From Gemmatimonadota bacterium (GTDB taxonomy: Bacteria; Gemmatimonadota; Gemmatimonadetes; Gemmatimonadales; Gemmatimonadaceae), in the NCBI GenBank assembly GCA_016194585.1, contig JACQBG010000034.1:1-50146 (forward strand): 50,146 nucleotides of DNA, written 5' to 3'. The notes beneath the pieces are model-generated. The model did not search any database. It saw only the letters and a list, made by a program, of their open reading frames with translations, and was not told the origin of the DNA. Made by a program: the position numbers and the translations under genes. This document shows, piece after piece, positions 32,784 through 41,877 of this stretch. Position 1 is the first letter of the stretch, and each line of letters opens with the position of its first letter.

Positions 32784-35700
32784 ATGCTCCGCCGTCTCGT
32801 CCGCTTCGCGCTCCGCCAGCGCCTGCTCGTGATCGGTGCGACGCTGCTCGTCGCGCTGGCCGGCGTGCGGGCGTTCATCAACCTGCCCGTCGAGGCGTTC
32901 CCCGACGTGGAGGACGTGCACGTCCAGGTCATCTCGCTCTGGAAGGGACACGCGGCCGAGGAGGTCGAGCAGCTGGTGACGCTGCCGGTCGAGCGGCAGA
33001 TGAACGGGCTCCCCGGACTGACGAACCTGCGGTCGATCTCGATGTTCGGCCTGTCGGTGGTCACGCTGACGTTCGACGACAACACCACCGACTACTTCGC
33101 GCGGCAGCAGATCCTCGAGCGGCTCGGCGCGGTGACGGTGCCCAACGGCGTGCAGCCCGGGCTCTCGTCGCTGTCGAATTCGACGGGCGAGATCTACCGC
33201 TATACGATCAACGGCGCGGAGCCGCTCATCGAGCTGAAGGCGCTCGAGGACTGGCTGGTGGAGCCGGCTTTCCGCACCGTGCCCGGCATCGCCGACATCG
33301 TCTCGTTCGGCGGGCGCGTCAAGCAGTACCAGGTGGACGTCGATCCGGCGCGGCTGCAGGGGTATGGCCTCACGCTGCCGCAGGTCGAGCAGGCGATCGC
33401 GAACGCGAACGCGAACGCGGGCGGCGGCTACATCGAGCACGGCTTCGAGAAGCAGGTCGTGCGCGGCGTCGGGCTGTTCCGCTCCGAGCGTGACATCGCG
33501 AACGTCGCCATCGCCACGAAGAACGGTGCCGTGGTCACGGTCGCGGACATCGGTCACGTGCAGGTGGGCGGCGCGCCGCGCGAGGGGTTCGTCGCGAAGG
33601 ACTCGGCCGACGACGTGGTCGAGGGGATCGTCCTCATGCGCAAGGGGGAGAACGCGCTCGAGGTGCTGAAGGGGGTGCGCGCCAAGGCCGCCGAACTGAA
33701 CGCCACGCGGCTCCCCAAGGACGTGCACCTCGTGCCGTTCTACGACCGCGCCACGCTCGTCTCGCACACCGTGCGCACCGTCGAGGAGAACCTCGCGATC
33801 GGCGCGCTGCTCGTGCTCGTCATCCTCGTCGTGTTCCTCGGCGATTTCAGCAGTGCCGTGATCGTCGGGCTCGTCATCCCGCTCTCGCTGCTCGGCGCGT
33901 TCATCCTGATGGACCTCGAGCACGTGCCGGCGAACCTCATCTCGCTCGGGGCGATCGACTTCGGCATCATCGTCGACGCCGCCGTCGTGATGGTCGAGGC
34001 GTTCCTCGTGCGGCTGGCGTTCACGCCGCCGCCGACCGAGGACGAACTCGTGCACCGCACGGCGGAGCACGAGCGGCCGTCGGTGGACTTCGCGGTGCGG
34101 GCCGACGTGGCGCGCCGGGAGTTGTTCGCGCACGTCGCCGAGGGGATGGGACGGCCGATCATGTTCGCGAAGGCCATCGTCATCACGGCGTTCCTCCCGA
34201 TCTTCACCTTCCAGCGCGTCGAGAAGCGCATCTTCTCGCCGATGGCGTTCACGCTGAGCTTCGCGCTGCTCGGGTCGCTCATCCTCTCGCTGACGCTCAT
34301 CCCGGTGCTCGGCAGTCTCTGGATGAAGGTGAAGCCCGGGCAGGCGGAGCCGAAGGCGGCGCGGTGGCTGCAGCGCGCGTTCGCGCCGCTGCTCGACTTC
34401 GTGCTGCGCCGCCCGCGGCAGGTCCTCGCGGGCGCGGTCGTCGCCCTGCTCATCGCGCTGGGCATCGCGACGCGGCTCGGCACCGAGTTCCTCCCCGCGC
34501 TCGACGAGGGGAACATCTGGCTCACCGTGACGATGCCCGTCGGCATCTCGGTGGGGCAGGCCAAGGACATCGAGCGCCAGGTGCGGCGCATCCTGCTGAG
34601 CTACCCGGAGATCTCGCAGCTCGTGTCGCAGGTGGGGCGCCCCGACGACGGCACCGACGCCAAGGGGATCAACAACCTCGAGGTGTTCGCCGACCTGAAG
34701 CCGCGCGGCGAGTGGACATCGGCGCACGACAAGGACGCGCTCATCTCACTGATGGCGAAGCGGCTCGAGGCGATCCCCGGCATCGAGATGAACTTCTCGC
34801 AGTACATCAAGGACAACGTCGACGAGGCGCTGAGCGGCGTGAAGGGGGAGCTCGTCGTGAAGATCTTCGGGCCCGACCTCGAGGTGCTGCAGCAGAAGGC
34901 CGAGGAGATCCGGCGCGTGATGGCCGGGGTGCGCGGCGTCGCCGACCTGGGGGTGGAGCAGCAGTTCGGGCAGCCGCAGTTGCGCTACGAGCTCGACCGC
35001 GCCGCGCTCGCCCGCAACGGCGTGCAGGTGGCCGACGCCGCCGACGCCATCGAGACCGCCATCGGCGGGCGCGCCGTGACGCAGTTCTACGACGGCGACC
35101 GCGTGTTCGACGTGCGGGTGCGGCTCGACAGCGCGTCCCGCTCCGACCCGCGCGCGCTCGAGCACGTGCTCGTGTACGGCGCCGACGGCCACGGCGTGCC
35201 GCTCGCCAGCGTCGCGCGCGCCGTGACGTCGGACGGCGCGTCGCGCATCTCGCGCGAGGCCAACGAGCGGCGCATCGCCGTGAAGTGCTCGGTGCGCGGG
35301 CGCGACGAAGGAGGCTTCGTTGCCGAAGCGCAGCGGCTCGTCGCGAATGAGGTGACGCTGCCGCCGGGGTATCGCGTGACGTGGGGCGGCCAGTTCGAGA
35401 ACCAGCGCCGCGCCAACGCGCGGCTCGCCCTCATCGTGCCGGCGAGCATCGTCATCATCTTCATCCTGCTGTTCAGCGCGTTCGGGTCGGTGAAATACGC
35501 GACGCTCATCCTCGCGAACCTGCCGTTCGCGCTCATCGGCGGCATCGGCACGCTCTGGGTGCGCGACATCAACCTCAGCGTCTCGGCGGCGGTGGGGTTC
35601 ATCGCGCTGTTCGGCATCTCGGTGCAGAACGGCGTGATCCTCGTGACGGAGTTCAACCGGCTGCGCGACGCGGGGCAATCGCTCACCGACGCGGTGCGCA

Positions 35701-35924
35701 ACGGCACGCTCGACCGCCTGCGGCCGGTGGTGATGACGGCGCTGATGGCGGCGCTGGGGCTGTTGCCGGCGGCGCTCTCCCACGGTATCGGCGCCGAGAC
35801 GACGCGGCCGTTCGCGAGCGTGATCGTCGGCGGGCTGATCACGGCGACGGTGCTGACGCTGCTGCTGCTGCCGATCCTCTACATGATGTTCCACGAGGAG
35901 CCGCACGAGGAGATCGCGAAGTAA
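32784..35924 (+). CDS. Heavy-metal efflux (HME) RND pump, CzcA-like
   Basis: 1046 residues with the RND plan: an N-terminal helix (FALRQRLLVIGATLLVAL), a large periplasmic loop with VTLPVERQMNGLPGL, then helices 2-6. The fourth helix has LGAIDFGIIVDAAVVMVEA, matching the DFG..VD......E acidic proton-relay pattern of CzcA-type pumps. A second loop and helices 8-12 end in FASVIVGGLITATVLTLLLLPILYMMF. This pattern points to divalent cation export (Zn, Co, Cd, Ni) more than the CusA copper/silver type, but the substrate is inferred. It works with the two preceding gene products across both membranes. Control by the adjacent two-component pair is likely from position. Confidence 0.9.
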   Translation: MLRRLVRFALRQRLLVIGATLLVALAGVRAFINLPVEAFPDVEDVHVQVISLWKGHAAEEVEQLVTLPVERQMNGLPGLTNLRSISMFGLSVVTLTFDDNTTDYFARQQILERLGAVTVPNGVQPGLSSLSNSTGEIYRYTINGAEPLIELKALEDWLVEPAFRTVPGIADIVSFGGRVKQYQVDVDPARLQGYGLTLPQVEQAIANANANAGGGYIEHGFEKQVVRGVGLFRSERDIANVAIATKNGAVVTVADIGHVQVGGAPREGFVAKDSADDVVEGIVLMRKGENALEVLKGVRAKAAELNATRLPKDVHLVPFYDRATLVSHTVRTVEENLAIGALLVLVILVVFLGDFSSAVIVGLVIPLSLLGAFILMDLEHVPANLISLGAIDFGIIVDAAVVMVEAFLVRLAFTPPPTEDELVHRTAEHERPSVDFAVRADVARRELFAHVAEGMGRPIMFAKAIVITAFLPIFTFQRVEKRIFSPMAFTLSFALLGSLILSLTLIPVLGSLWMKVKPGQAEPKAARWLQRAFAPLLDFVLRRPRQVLAGAVVALLIALGIATRLGTEFLPALDEGNIWLTVTMPVGISVGQAKDIERQVRRILLSYPEISQLVSQVGRPDDGTDAKGINNLEVFADLKPRGEWTSAHDKDALISLMAKRLEAIPGIEMNFSQYIKDNVDEALSGVKGELVVKIFGPDLEVLQQKAEEIRRVMAGVRGVADLGVEQQFGQPQLRYELDRAALARNGVQVADAADAIETAIGGRAVTQFYDGDRVFDVRVRLDSASRSDPRALEHVLVYGADGHGVPLASVARAVTSDGASRISREANERRIAVKCSVRGRDEGGFVAEAQRLVANEVTLPPGYRVTWGGQFENQRRANARLALIVPASIVIIFILLFSAFGSVKYATLILANLPFALIGGIGTLWVRDINLSVSAAVGFIALFGISVQNGVILVTEFNRLRDAGQSLTDAVRNGTLDRLRPVVMTALMAALGLLPAALSHGIGAETTRPFASVIVGGLITATVLTLLLLPILYMMFHEEPHEEIAK

Positions 35925-35928
35925 TTGA

Positions 35929-36128
35929 ACGACGCCTCAGATCTGCGCAGGTACGGCTGAACGACGCCGCGGATGAACGCGGATACGGCAGGAGCGAGAC
36001 GAACGGCAGGAAAAATTGGAATGGGGGGCCGCACTCGACGGTGCAGCCCCCCATTCATGCGGTCACTGTAGTATCTGCGTTGATCTGCGGCGTCGTTGAG
36101 CCGTACCTGCGCGAATCTGAGGCGTCGT
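35929..36128. repeat. Long intergenic palindromic element, copy A
   Basis: 58-bp arms 35929-35986 and 36071-36128 match as inverted repeats at 52 of 58 positions. At the centre is a hairpin, 36019-36034 / 36041-36056 (GAATGGGGGGCCGCAC against its complement, one mismatch), able to end transcription from both sides. A related element lies on the other side of the peptidase gene. Confidence 0.88.
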
Positions 36129-36134
36129 ACCGTC

Positions 36135-39100
36135 CTACGGCACGACAGAAGGCTTCGGCGGCTCCGCCTTCGCGTCCACCAACGGCCGACGTGCCTTGAG
36201 ATGGTCCTCCATCTTCAGCCGCGGCACGCCGTCCTTGAGCCACTCCGGCGCCGGCTGGTCGCGGAGGAACGTGTCGAACCACTCCGTCATCCGCAGCGCG
36301 TAGTCCTTCTGGTTGGCCGGACGCGCGAGGCCGTGGTTCTCCCCCACGTACTCGAGCAACACCACGTCCTTCCCCAGCTCGCGCAGGTGATTGTAGTACG
36401 TGATCCCCTGGTTGAAGTCCACGGCGCCGTCACGGTCGTTGTGCAGCATCATGAACGGGATCGAGAGGTTCTGCGCGAAGTTCTGCGGCGAGTTGCGCGC
36501 GTACGCCTCCGGCACCTCGTTCGGCCCGCCGGTGAACCGCCCCTGGCTCGCGATGAAGATCGAGCCGTCGGTGCTGCCGACGTTCCAGTAGATCGAGCCG
36601 AACATGCTCACCATGTCGGTGAGCGGCGCGCCGGCGACCGCCGTCTTGAAGATCTTCGTCTGCGTCGTCACGAACGTCGTCTGGTAGCCGCCCCAGCTGT
36701 GCCCCTGCAAGCCCACGCGGTCGGGGTCGACGATGCCCGTGGCGATCGCCGCCTTCACGGCCGGCACGATGCACCACACCGCCGAACGCCCCGGATCGTT
36801 CACGTGATAGACGATGTCCGGCTTGAGGAAGGCGTAACCGCGCGACGTGTACACGCTCGGATTCGAATAGCGCGTCAGGTTCGGGTCGCTGTAGACGTCG
36901 TACTCCTGCGAGAGCTTCTCGTAGATGTACGTGAGCGTCGGGTACGTCTTCCCCTTCTCGTAGCCGGCGGGGAGGTACAGCACCGCCTGATGGTGCCCGC
37001 CGCCGTTGTCGCAGGTGTAGTCGATGAGCCGCGCGCCCGGCGTCCACGCGACCTCCTTCTGCTGCGGGTTCGCATCGGTCAGCCGGCGCTCGTTCTTCAA
37101 GCCGTCGTCCGCCGCATACCAGTCGGGGTACTTCACCACCGTCTGCCGCGCGTACACCCACACGTTCGCGTCGCGCGCGCGACGGTAGTCGACCTTCGCG
37201 TCCTCCCACGAGATCGTCCTCACGCCCCCCTTCACGGCGTCGGCGGCGACGAGCCCTTCCTTCTTCGTCCACTCGCCGTACGTCTCGAAGTACAGCGGCT
37301 TCGTCACGTCGATGCCGCCGCGGTCGCGCGGGTCGAACAGCAGCCGGCTCTGGTAATGGATCTGGTCCTTGAGCCCGTTGCCGGTGACGTTGAGCGCCGC
37401 GCCCCCCGCGGCGCCGAGCTTCCACACGTCCCAGTTGTCGCGCACGAAGAGACTCGCGCCGTCCTTCGACCAGCCGACGAGCGCGCCCGGGATCGCCGGC
37501 TTCACCTGGTTGTGGTCGTCTTCGGTGTTCCAGAACTTCGCGCTGACGCCGCTCGTCACCGTCTTCGTGGCGCCGCTCGCGAAATCGTACGTCTTCCAGT
37601 CGCCCGTGTCGTAGTACGCGTACTTCGCGTCGTTGGGCGAGAAGGCCGGTCCCGCGCCGCCGAATCGTCCTCCGCCGGCGCCGCCGGGCACCTTCTTCTG
37701 GATCAGCTTGCGCTCCCCCGTCGCCACGTTGATGGCGTACAGGTCATGGTACGCGAACCCCTTGATGCCGGCGTCACGCTCGTACCCGGACTCGTCCTGC
37801 CCGATCGCCCACGTGCCCTTCGGCCCGACCGACACGTCGCGCATCTGGTCGTCGGCGAGCGGCACCACTTTCGCGGCGCCGAGCTGGTACGCGGCGAGAT
37901 AGTTCAGCGCGCGGTCCTGCGGCTCCTGCACCTGCTGCTGCGCCTGCGTGCGCGCATCCTTGTAATGCCACAGGATGAGCGACGGCACCTCGGCGTCGGT
38001 CTGCGGCGCCGCGGCGACCTGCCCGGTGTTCCCCGCGCCCGGCGCGACGCCCCCCGGCGGTGGCGGCGTGAAGGTGCCCGCGTTGCGCGGCCGCGGCGGA
38101 CGCGGCTCGCGCAGCCCGAAGAGCAACACGTTCTGCCCGTCGCTCCAGTCCGGCGTGCGGTCGCGGCTCACGACGAGCCCGCCCGTGACGCCCGCGCTCT
38201 TCCCCGTGATCTCGATCGTCTTCTCGTCGGCGCGCGCCGCGTGACGCCACGCGAGCACGGCGGCATCCTCGTCGGCGCCCGCCGTGTCGCTCACCACGCG
38301 GAGCACGGCGAGCGCGTCGCTCGAGTCGCCCCACGCCAGCCGGCGATACTGCGCCTTGTGCGTGTCGAGCGAGCGCACGATGCCCGTCGAGAGCTGACGC
38401 AACTGCACGCTGTTCCCCACCTGGTCGGCGACGCCGACGGCGTAGGCGATCCAGTCGGCCGAATCGTCGAACGCGAACTCGGTGACGTCGGCGATCGGCT
38501 GCGTCGTGCCGCCGGCGAGGTTCACGAGGTCGAGCGTCGTCCCCGTCGCCAGGGCAGGCGCGCCGCCCGCGCCACCGCGCCCCGCGGCCGGAGCGGCCGC
38601 CGCGCTCGCCGCCGCCACCGGCGCGTTGTGCTGGATGGCGATCCAGTCGGACTTGTCGCCGGCGAACTTGAAGCTGCGCACGTTCTCGAACTCGCGCTTC
38701 GTGCCGCTCGCGAGATCGACGACGGCGAGTTTGGCCGGCGTCGCGGGTGCGGCACCGTTCGCCGCGCCGCCTGGGCCGGCACCACCGGCACGCGCGCCAC
38801 GTCCACCGCGCCCGCCGGTGTTCGCGCTCGCGTACTCCATGAACGCCACCCACTTGTTGTTCCCCGCGATCGCGAGACTCGGCGCGCCTGCCGGGCCGCC
38901 ACGGCCGCCCGCCGTGGCCGGAGGGCTGCCGACGGGGAAGCGCCACTCCTTGCCATCCGCGCTCGTCGGGCGGATCACGACGTCGGCGTCCCCTTCATTG
39001 GGCGCGAGGACGTACGCGAACCACCGGCCGTCGTTCGACAGCGCGGGAGTGCGGATCGACTTCCAGCCGAGGAGGTCGTTGAGCGTGAGCTGGCGCCCCG

Positions 39101-39269
39101 CCGAGGCGGGCGGCGTCCACTTCGAGACCGGCTTGTCGCTGGCCGCGCCGTAGGGGAGCGTGGCGTGCGGGTTCGCGGCGGCGGTGGTGGGAGCCTGCTG
39201 CGCGACGAGGAGCGTCGCGGGGAGGGCGCACGCGGCAGCGGCCGCGCGGAGGTACGACGGGATGCGCAT
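36135..39269 (-). CDS. Secreted S9-family (prolyl oligopeptidase) peptidase
   Basis: 1044 residues with a signal peptide (residues 1-24, ATLLVAQQ). A long beta-propeller-like region follows, with several Gly/Ala/Arg-rich linkers (GGRGGRGARAGGAGPGG; PPRPRNAGTFTPPPPGG). The C-terminal alpha/beta hydrolase domain has nucleophile Ser in VGLQGHSWGGYQTTFV (near residue 855), Asp in LHNDRDGAVDFNQG (near 946) and His in GENHGLA (near 977). It is probably periplasmic or secreted and degrades peptides. Family length is typical for the large S9 proteins with low-complexity inserts. Copies of one palindromic element end 7 bp from its stop and begin about 60 bp upstream of its start, so it is transcriptionally isolated. 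Confidence 0.9.
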   Translation of the reverse strand: MRIPSYLRAAAAACALPATLLVAQQAPTTAAANPHATLPYGAASDKPVSKWTPPASAGRQLTLNDLLGWKSIRTPALSNDGRWFAYVLAPNEGDADVVIRPTSADGKEWRFPVGSPPATAGGRGGPAGAPSLAIAGNNKWVAFMEYASANTGGRGGRGARAGGAGPGGAANGAAPATPAKLAVVDLASGTKREFENVRSFKFAGDKSDWIAIQHNAPVAAASAAAAPAAGRGGAGGAPALATGTTLDLVNLAGGTTQPIADVTEFAFDDSADWIAYAVGVADQVGNSVQLRQLSTGIVRSLDTHKAQYRRLAWGDSSDALAVLRVVSDTAGADEDAAVLAWRHAARADEKTIEITGKSAGVTGGLVVSRDRTPDWSDGQNVLLFGLREPRPPRPRNAGTFTPPPPGGVAPGAGNTGQVAAAPQTDAEVPSLILWHYKDARTQAQQQVQEPQDRALNYLAAYQLGAAKVVPLADDQMRDVSVGPKGTWAIGQDESGYERDAGIKGFAYHDLYAINVATGERKLIQKKVPGGAGGGRFGGAGPAFSPNDAKYAYYDTGDWKTYDFASGATKTVTSGVSAKFWNTEDDHNQVKPAIPGALVGWSKDGASLFVRDNWDVWKLGAAGGAALNVTGNGLKDQIHYQSRLLFDPRDRGGIDVTKPLYFETYGEWTKKEGLVAADAVKGGVRTISWEDAKVDYRRARDANVWVYARQTVVKYPDWYAADDGLKNERRLTDANPQQKEVAWTPGARLIDYTCDNGGGHHQAVLYLPAGYEKGKTYPTLTYIYEKLSQEYDVYSDPNLTRYSNPSVYTSRGYAFLKPDIVYHVNDPGRSAVWCIVPAVKAAIATGIVDPDRVGLQGHSWGGYQTTFVTTQTKIFKTAVAGAPLTDMVSMFGSIYWNVGSTDGSIFIASQGRFTGGPNEVPEAYARNSPQNFAQNLSIPFMMLHNDRDGAVDFNQGITYYNHLRELGKDVVLLEYVGENHGLARPANQKDYALRMTEWFDTFLRDQPAPEWLKDGVPRLKMEDHLKARRPLVDAKAEPPKPSVVP

Positions 39270-39331
39270 CGGAGACTCGGGGTGGCAGAGGATCTACGTT
39301 ACCGCCGCGCGCTGAGCGCGGCTAGCGGAAG

Positions 39332-39522
39332 GACGCCTCGGATCGTGGCATGAGCAGAACGACGCCGCTGATGAACGCGGATACGACAGGAACAACGCGA
39401 ATGGGGGACCGCACGTTGGCGTGCGGTCCCCCATCACAGTCCCTGTCGTCCTCTCGCGCGTTCCTGCAGTATCCGCGCTCATCCGCGGCGTCGTTGCAGC
39501 ACCTGCGAAGATCTGAGGCGTC
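39332..39522. repeat. Long intergenic palindromic element, copy B
   Basis: Imperfect arms (39332-39384 and 39469-39522) share GACGCCTC.GATC, AACGACGCCGC and GATGAACGCGGATAC with copy A. The central hairpin ATGGGGGACCGCACG-TTGG-CGTGCGGTCCCCCAT (39401-39434) is perfect over 15 bp. It separates the start of the peptidase gene from the end of the 39533 gene. Confidence 0.88.
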
Positions 39523-39532
39523 GTTGCTGCGG

Positions 39533-40363
39533 CTACCGCACCACTTCCTTCTCCCGCTCCCCCCACAACCGCCCCATGTTGTACGTCAGCCCCGCATAGA
39601 ATGCCCGCGGCTGCTGCCCCATGAACGGCAGGATCCCGCCGCAGTCGAACACCAGCCACTCCCGCAGCGTGAACGTCGGCCCGCCGAGCAGCGCCATCGT
39701 CGGCGGCGCCCCCTGCGCGCCGCTCGTCCCAGGTAGTCCGAAGATCTCCGCCGTCCACCCCATGCCGTGCGGCAGGTCGCCCGCCACCGACACCGCATAC
39801 AACCAGCCGTCGCGCGGCGCGTGCACGCCGCTCCCGCCGCGATACGTGTAGGCCACGTTGGCGTCCATGTCGAGCCCGAACACGTCGCGGCTCGAGATCA
39901 ACGTCAGCGTGCCGTCGGTCGTGTTCGTGCCGCTCCCGCGCGCGTCGGAGCCGGTCGGGAACTTGATCGCCGGCAACACTGCGAAGTCGCCGAGCACGGG
40001 GTCGCCGTCGAGCAGGCGGATCTTGAGCGCCATCGTCACGTCGCCGAACCCGCCGGCGGCATCGCTCGGCCCGACGACGTTGGCGAGCAGCGAGAGCTGC
40101 ATGTTCTCGGCGAGCCCGAGCTTGGCGGCGAACACGCCGAGCGTGTTGTGCTCCGGCTGCGTGCCGTGGTCGAGCTCGACGCCGCTCTCCAGCTCGAACC
40201 ACCCCGCCGTCACCGTTCCGGCGTGCGTCGAGACGGTCGGCCGCTCGGGCTGCGCGGTGGAGAGCTTGGGCGGCGGCGGCATGTGCTGCGCGCGCGCCGG
40301 CGCGGCCGCGATCACGACTGCCAGCGCCCCCCGTCGGAGCCAGGAATAAGCAACTGCTTGCAT
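39533..40363 (-). CDS. Outer-membrane beta-barrel protein, phenol MetA-pathway/transporter-like
   Basis: Signal peptide (residues 1-25, AAPARAQ), then alternating strands typical of the MetA-type outer-membrane family: GTVTAGWFELESGVELDHG, FAAKLGLAENMQLSLLANVVG, GDVTMALKIRLL, FAVLPAIKFPTG, AFYAGLTYNMG at the end. About 276 residues. It may form a small channel or barrel. It is divergent from the Nramp gene across only 28 bp holding a DtxR-like operator, so it may belong to the Mn/Fe regulon, for example in metal passage across the outer membrane (inference). ATG 40363 leaves no room for a ribosome site, suggesting a leaderless message. Confidence 0.7.
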   Translation of the reverse strand: MQAVAYSWLRRGALAVVIAAAPARAQHMPPPPKLSTAQPERPTVSTHAGTVTAGWFELESGVELDHGTQPEHNTLGVFAAKLGLAENMQLSLLANVVGPSDAAGGFGDVTMALKIRLLDGDPVLGDFAVLPAIKFPTGSDARGSGTNTTDGTLTLISSRDVFGLDMDANVAYTYRGGSGVHAPRDGWLYAVSVAGDLPHGMGWTAEIFGLPGTSGAQGAPPTMALLGGPTFTLREWLVFDCGGILPFMGQQPRAFYAGLTYNMGRLWGEREKEVVR

Positions 40364-40368
40364 AAAAG

Positions 40369-40387
40369 TTAGGATATACTAAACTAA
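40369..40387. promoter_or_regulatory. DtxR/MntR-family operator in a divergent promoter
   Basis: TTAGGATATACTAAACTAA matches the 19-bp DtxR consensus I recall (TTAGGTTAGSCTAACCTAA) at about 15 positions, and its core TTAG.ATAT.CTAA is palindromic. It fills most of the 28-bp gap between two divergent starts, and a DtxR-family gene is encoded in the operon to the right. TATACT (40375-40380) can be the -10 of the rightward gene. Confidence 0.7.
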
Positions 40388-40391
40388 GAGT

Positions 40392-41867
40392 GTGGCAACT
40401 CCGCAATCTCCGGTCCCGCCGGTCGACCCGCTCCTGCAGATGACGGACGCCCCGCCCCCGGGGTTTCCGCCGGGCGGTGCACCGGCCGCCGCCGGCGCGC
40501 CATCGAACGGCGCGCCCTCGAACGGCGCGCCCTCGAATGGTGCACCGTCGAACGGTTCCCCCGGCTGGCGGCGCGCCCGCAATGCTCCCTCCCTCGAGGA
40601 CGTCCACCGCTCCGTCTCCGTCGACCACGCCCACTGGTTCCGCAAACTCCTCGCCTTCGCCGGCCCGGGATATCTCGTCGCCGTCGGCTACATGGACCCG
40701 GGCAACTGGGCCACCGACCTCGCCGGCGGCGCCCAGTTCGGCTACGCCCTCCTCTCCGTCGTCCTCGTCTCCAACCTCATGGCGGTCCTGCTCCAGGGAC
40801 TCGCCTCCAAGTTGGGCATCGTCACGGGGCGCGACCTCGCCCAGGCCTGCCGCGACCACTACTCGCGCCCCACGTCGCTCTTCCTCTGGGTCATCTGCGA
40901 ACTGGCCATCGCCGCCTGCGACCTCGCCGAGGTCATCGGCTCGGCGATCGCGCTCAACCTGCTCTTCCATATCCCGGTCACGCTGGGGATCGTCATCACG
41001 GCGCTTGACGTGATGCTCGTGCTCGTGCTGCAGCAGAAAGGGTTCCGCATCCTCGAGGCCGTCGTCGTCGCCCTCATCGCGACCATCGGCGCGGGTTTCC
41101 TCTTCGAACTCCTGCTCTCGCACCCGGGCATGGCCAACGTCGCCGCGGGGTTCGTGCCTCATACCGAACTCTTCACGAACCACGCCCAGCTCTACATCGC
41201 CATCGGCATCCTCGGCGCCACGGTGATGCCGCACAACCTCTACCTGCACTCGTCGATCGTGCAGACGCGCCGCTACGAGGAGACGGCCGCCGGCAAGCGC
41301 GAGGCGGTGCGCTACGCCTTCCTCGACAGCACCATCGCGCTCACGTTCGCCTTCTTCATCAACGCGGCCATCCTCATCGTCGCCGGCGCCACCTTCTATA
41401 GAACGGGGCATCACGAGGTGGCCGAGATCCAGGACGCCTACAAGCTCCTCACGCCGCTGCTCGGCGGCGGCGCGAGCGTCGTCTTCGCCATCGCGCTGCT
41501 CGCGAGCGGGCAGAACAGCACGCTCACCGGCACCCTCGCCGGGCAGATCGTGATGGAGGGGTTCCTCGACCTGCGGCTCCGCCCATGGGTGCGCCGCCTC
41601 ATCACGCGCGGCATCGCCATCGTCCCGGCGGTCATCGTCTCCGCCATCGCCGGTCCCTCGGGGACGGCCAAGCTCCTCATCTTCTCGCAGGTCATCCTCT
41701 CCCTGCAGCTCTCCTTCGCCGTGGTGCCGCTCGTGCGCTTCACCGGCGAACGGGCGAAGATGGGGGAGTTCGTGAACTCGCGGCCGCTCCAGGCGCTGGC
41801 CTGGACGGTGGCCGCCGTCATCGCCGGGCTCAACGCCTGGCTCCTCGTCCTCACCTTCCGGACGTAG
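40392..41867 (+). CDS. mntH: Nramp-family divalent metal (Mn/Fe) transporter
   Basis: Nramp hallmarks: [21 protein letters not shown] (DPGN of helix 1) and [13 protein letters not shown] (MPH of helix 6), whose Asp, Asn and Met ligate Mn2+ or Fe2+. About eleven helices; [24 protein letters not shown] is also family-typical. The N-terminus is unusual: ~60 Pro/Ala-rich residues including four SNGAP-like units encoded by a 15-bp tandem repeat. GTG 40392 is next to the operator and lacks a ribosome site; ATG 40440 is an alternative still before the core. Followed by uspA-like and dtxR-like genes, which gives a metal import module with its own regulator. Confidence 0.88.
   Translation: MATPQSPVPPVDPLLQMTDAPPPGFPPGGAPAAAGAPSNGAPSNGAPSNGAPSNGSPGWRRARNAPSLEDVHRSVSVDHAHWFRKLLAFAGPGYLVAVGYMDPGNWATDLAGGAQFGYALLSVVLVSNLMAVLLQGLASKLGIVTGRDLAQACRDHYSRPTSLFLWVICELAIAACDLAEVIGSAIALNLLFHIPVTLGIVITALDVMLVLVLQQKGFRILEAVVVALIATIGAGFLFELLLSHPGMANVAAGFVPHTELFTNHAQLYIAIGILGATVMPHNLYLHSSIVQTRRYEETAAGKREAVRYAFLDSTIALTFAFFINAAILIVAGATFYRTGHHEVAEIQDAYKLLTPLLGGGASVVFAIALLASGQNSTLTGTLAGQIVMEGFLDLRLRPWVRRLITRGIAIVPAVIVSAIAGPSGTAKLLIFSQVILSLQLSFAVVPLVRFTGERAKMGEFVNSRPLQALAWTVAAVIAGLNAWLLVLTFRT
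40503..40562 (+). repeat. 15-bp tandem repeat in the Nramp N-terminus
   Basis: Four units of TCGAACGGCGCGCCC type; the first two are identical, the third and fourth diverged. They encode SNGAP x3 and SNGSP. Confidence 0.85.
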
Positions 41868-41877
41868 CTTTCTCCCG

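Noticed and set aside
31599-34727. 1042-codon minus-strand open frame
   Set aside because: Antisense shadow of the adaptor and RND pump genes; composition is Arg/Asp/His-rich and meaningless.
36096-39353. 1085-codon plus-strand open frame
   Set aside because: Antisense shadow of the S9 peptidase; Arg/His/Val-rich with no motifs, produced by high-GC codon bias.
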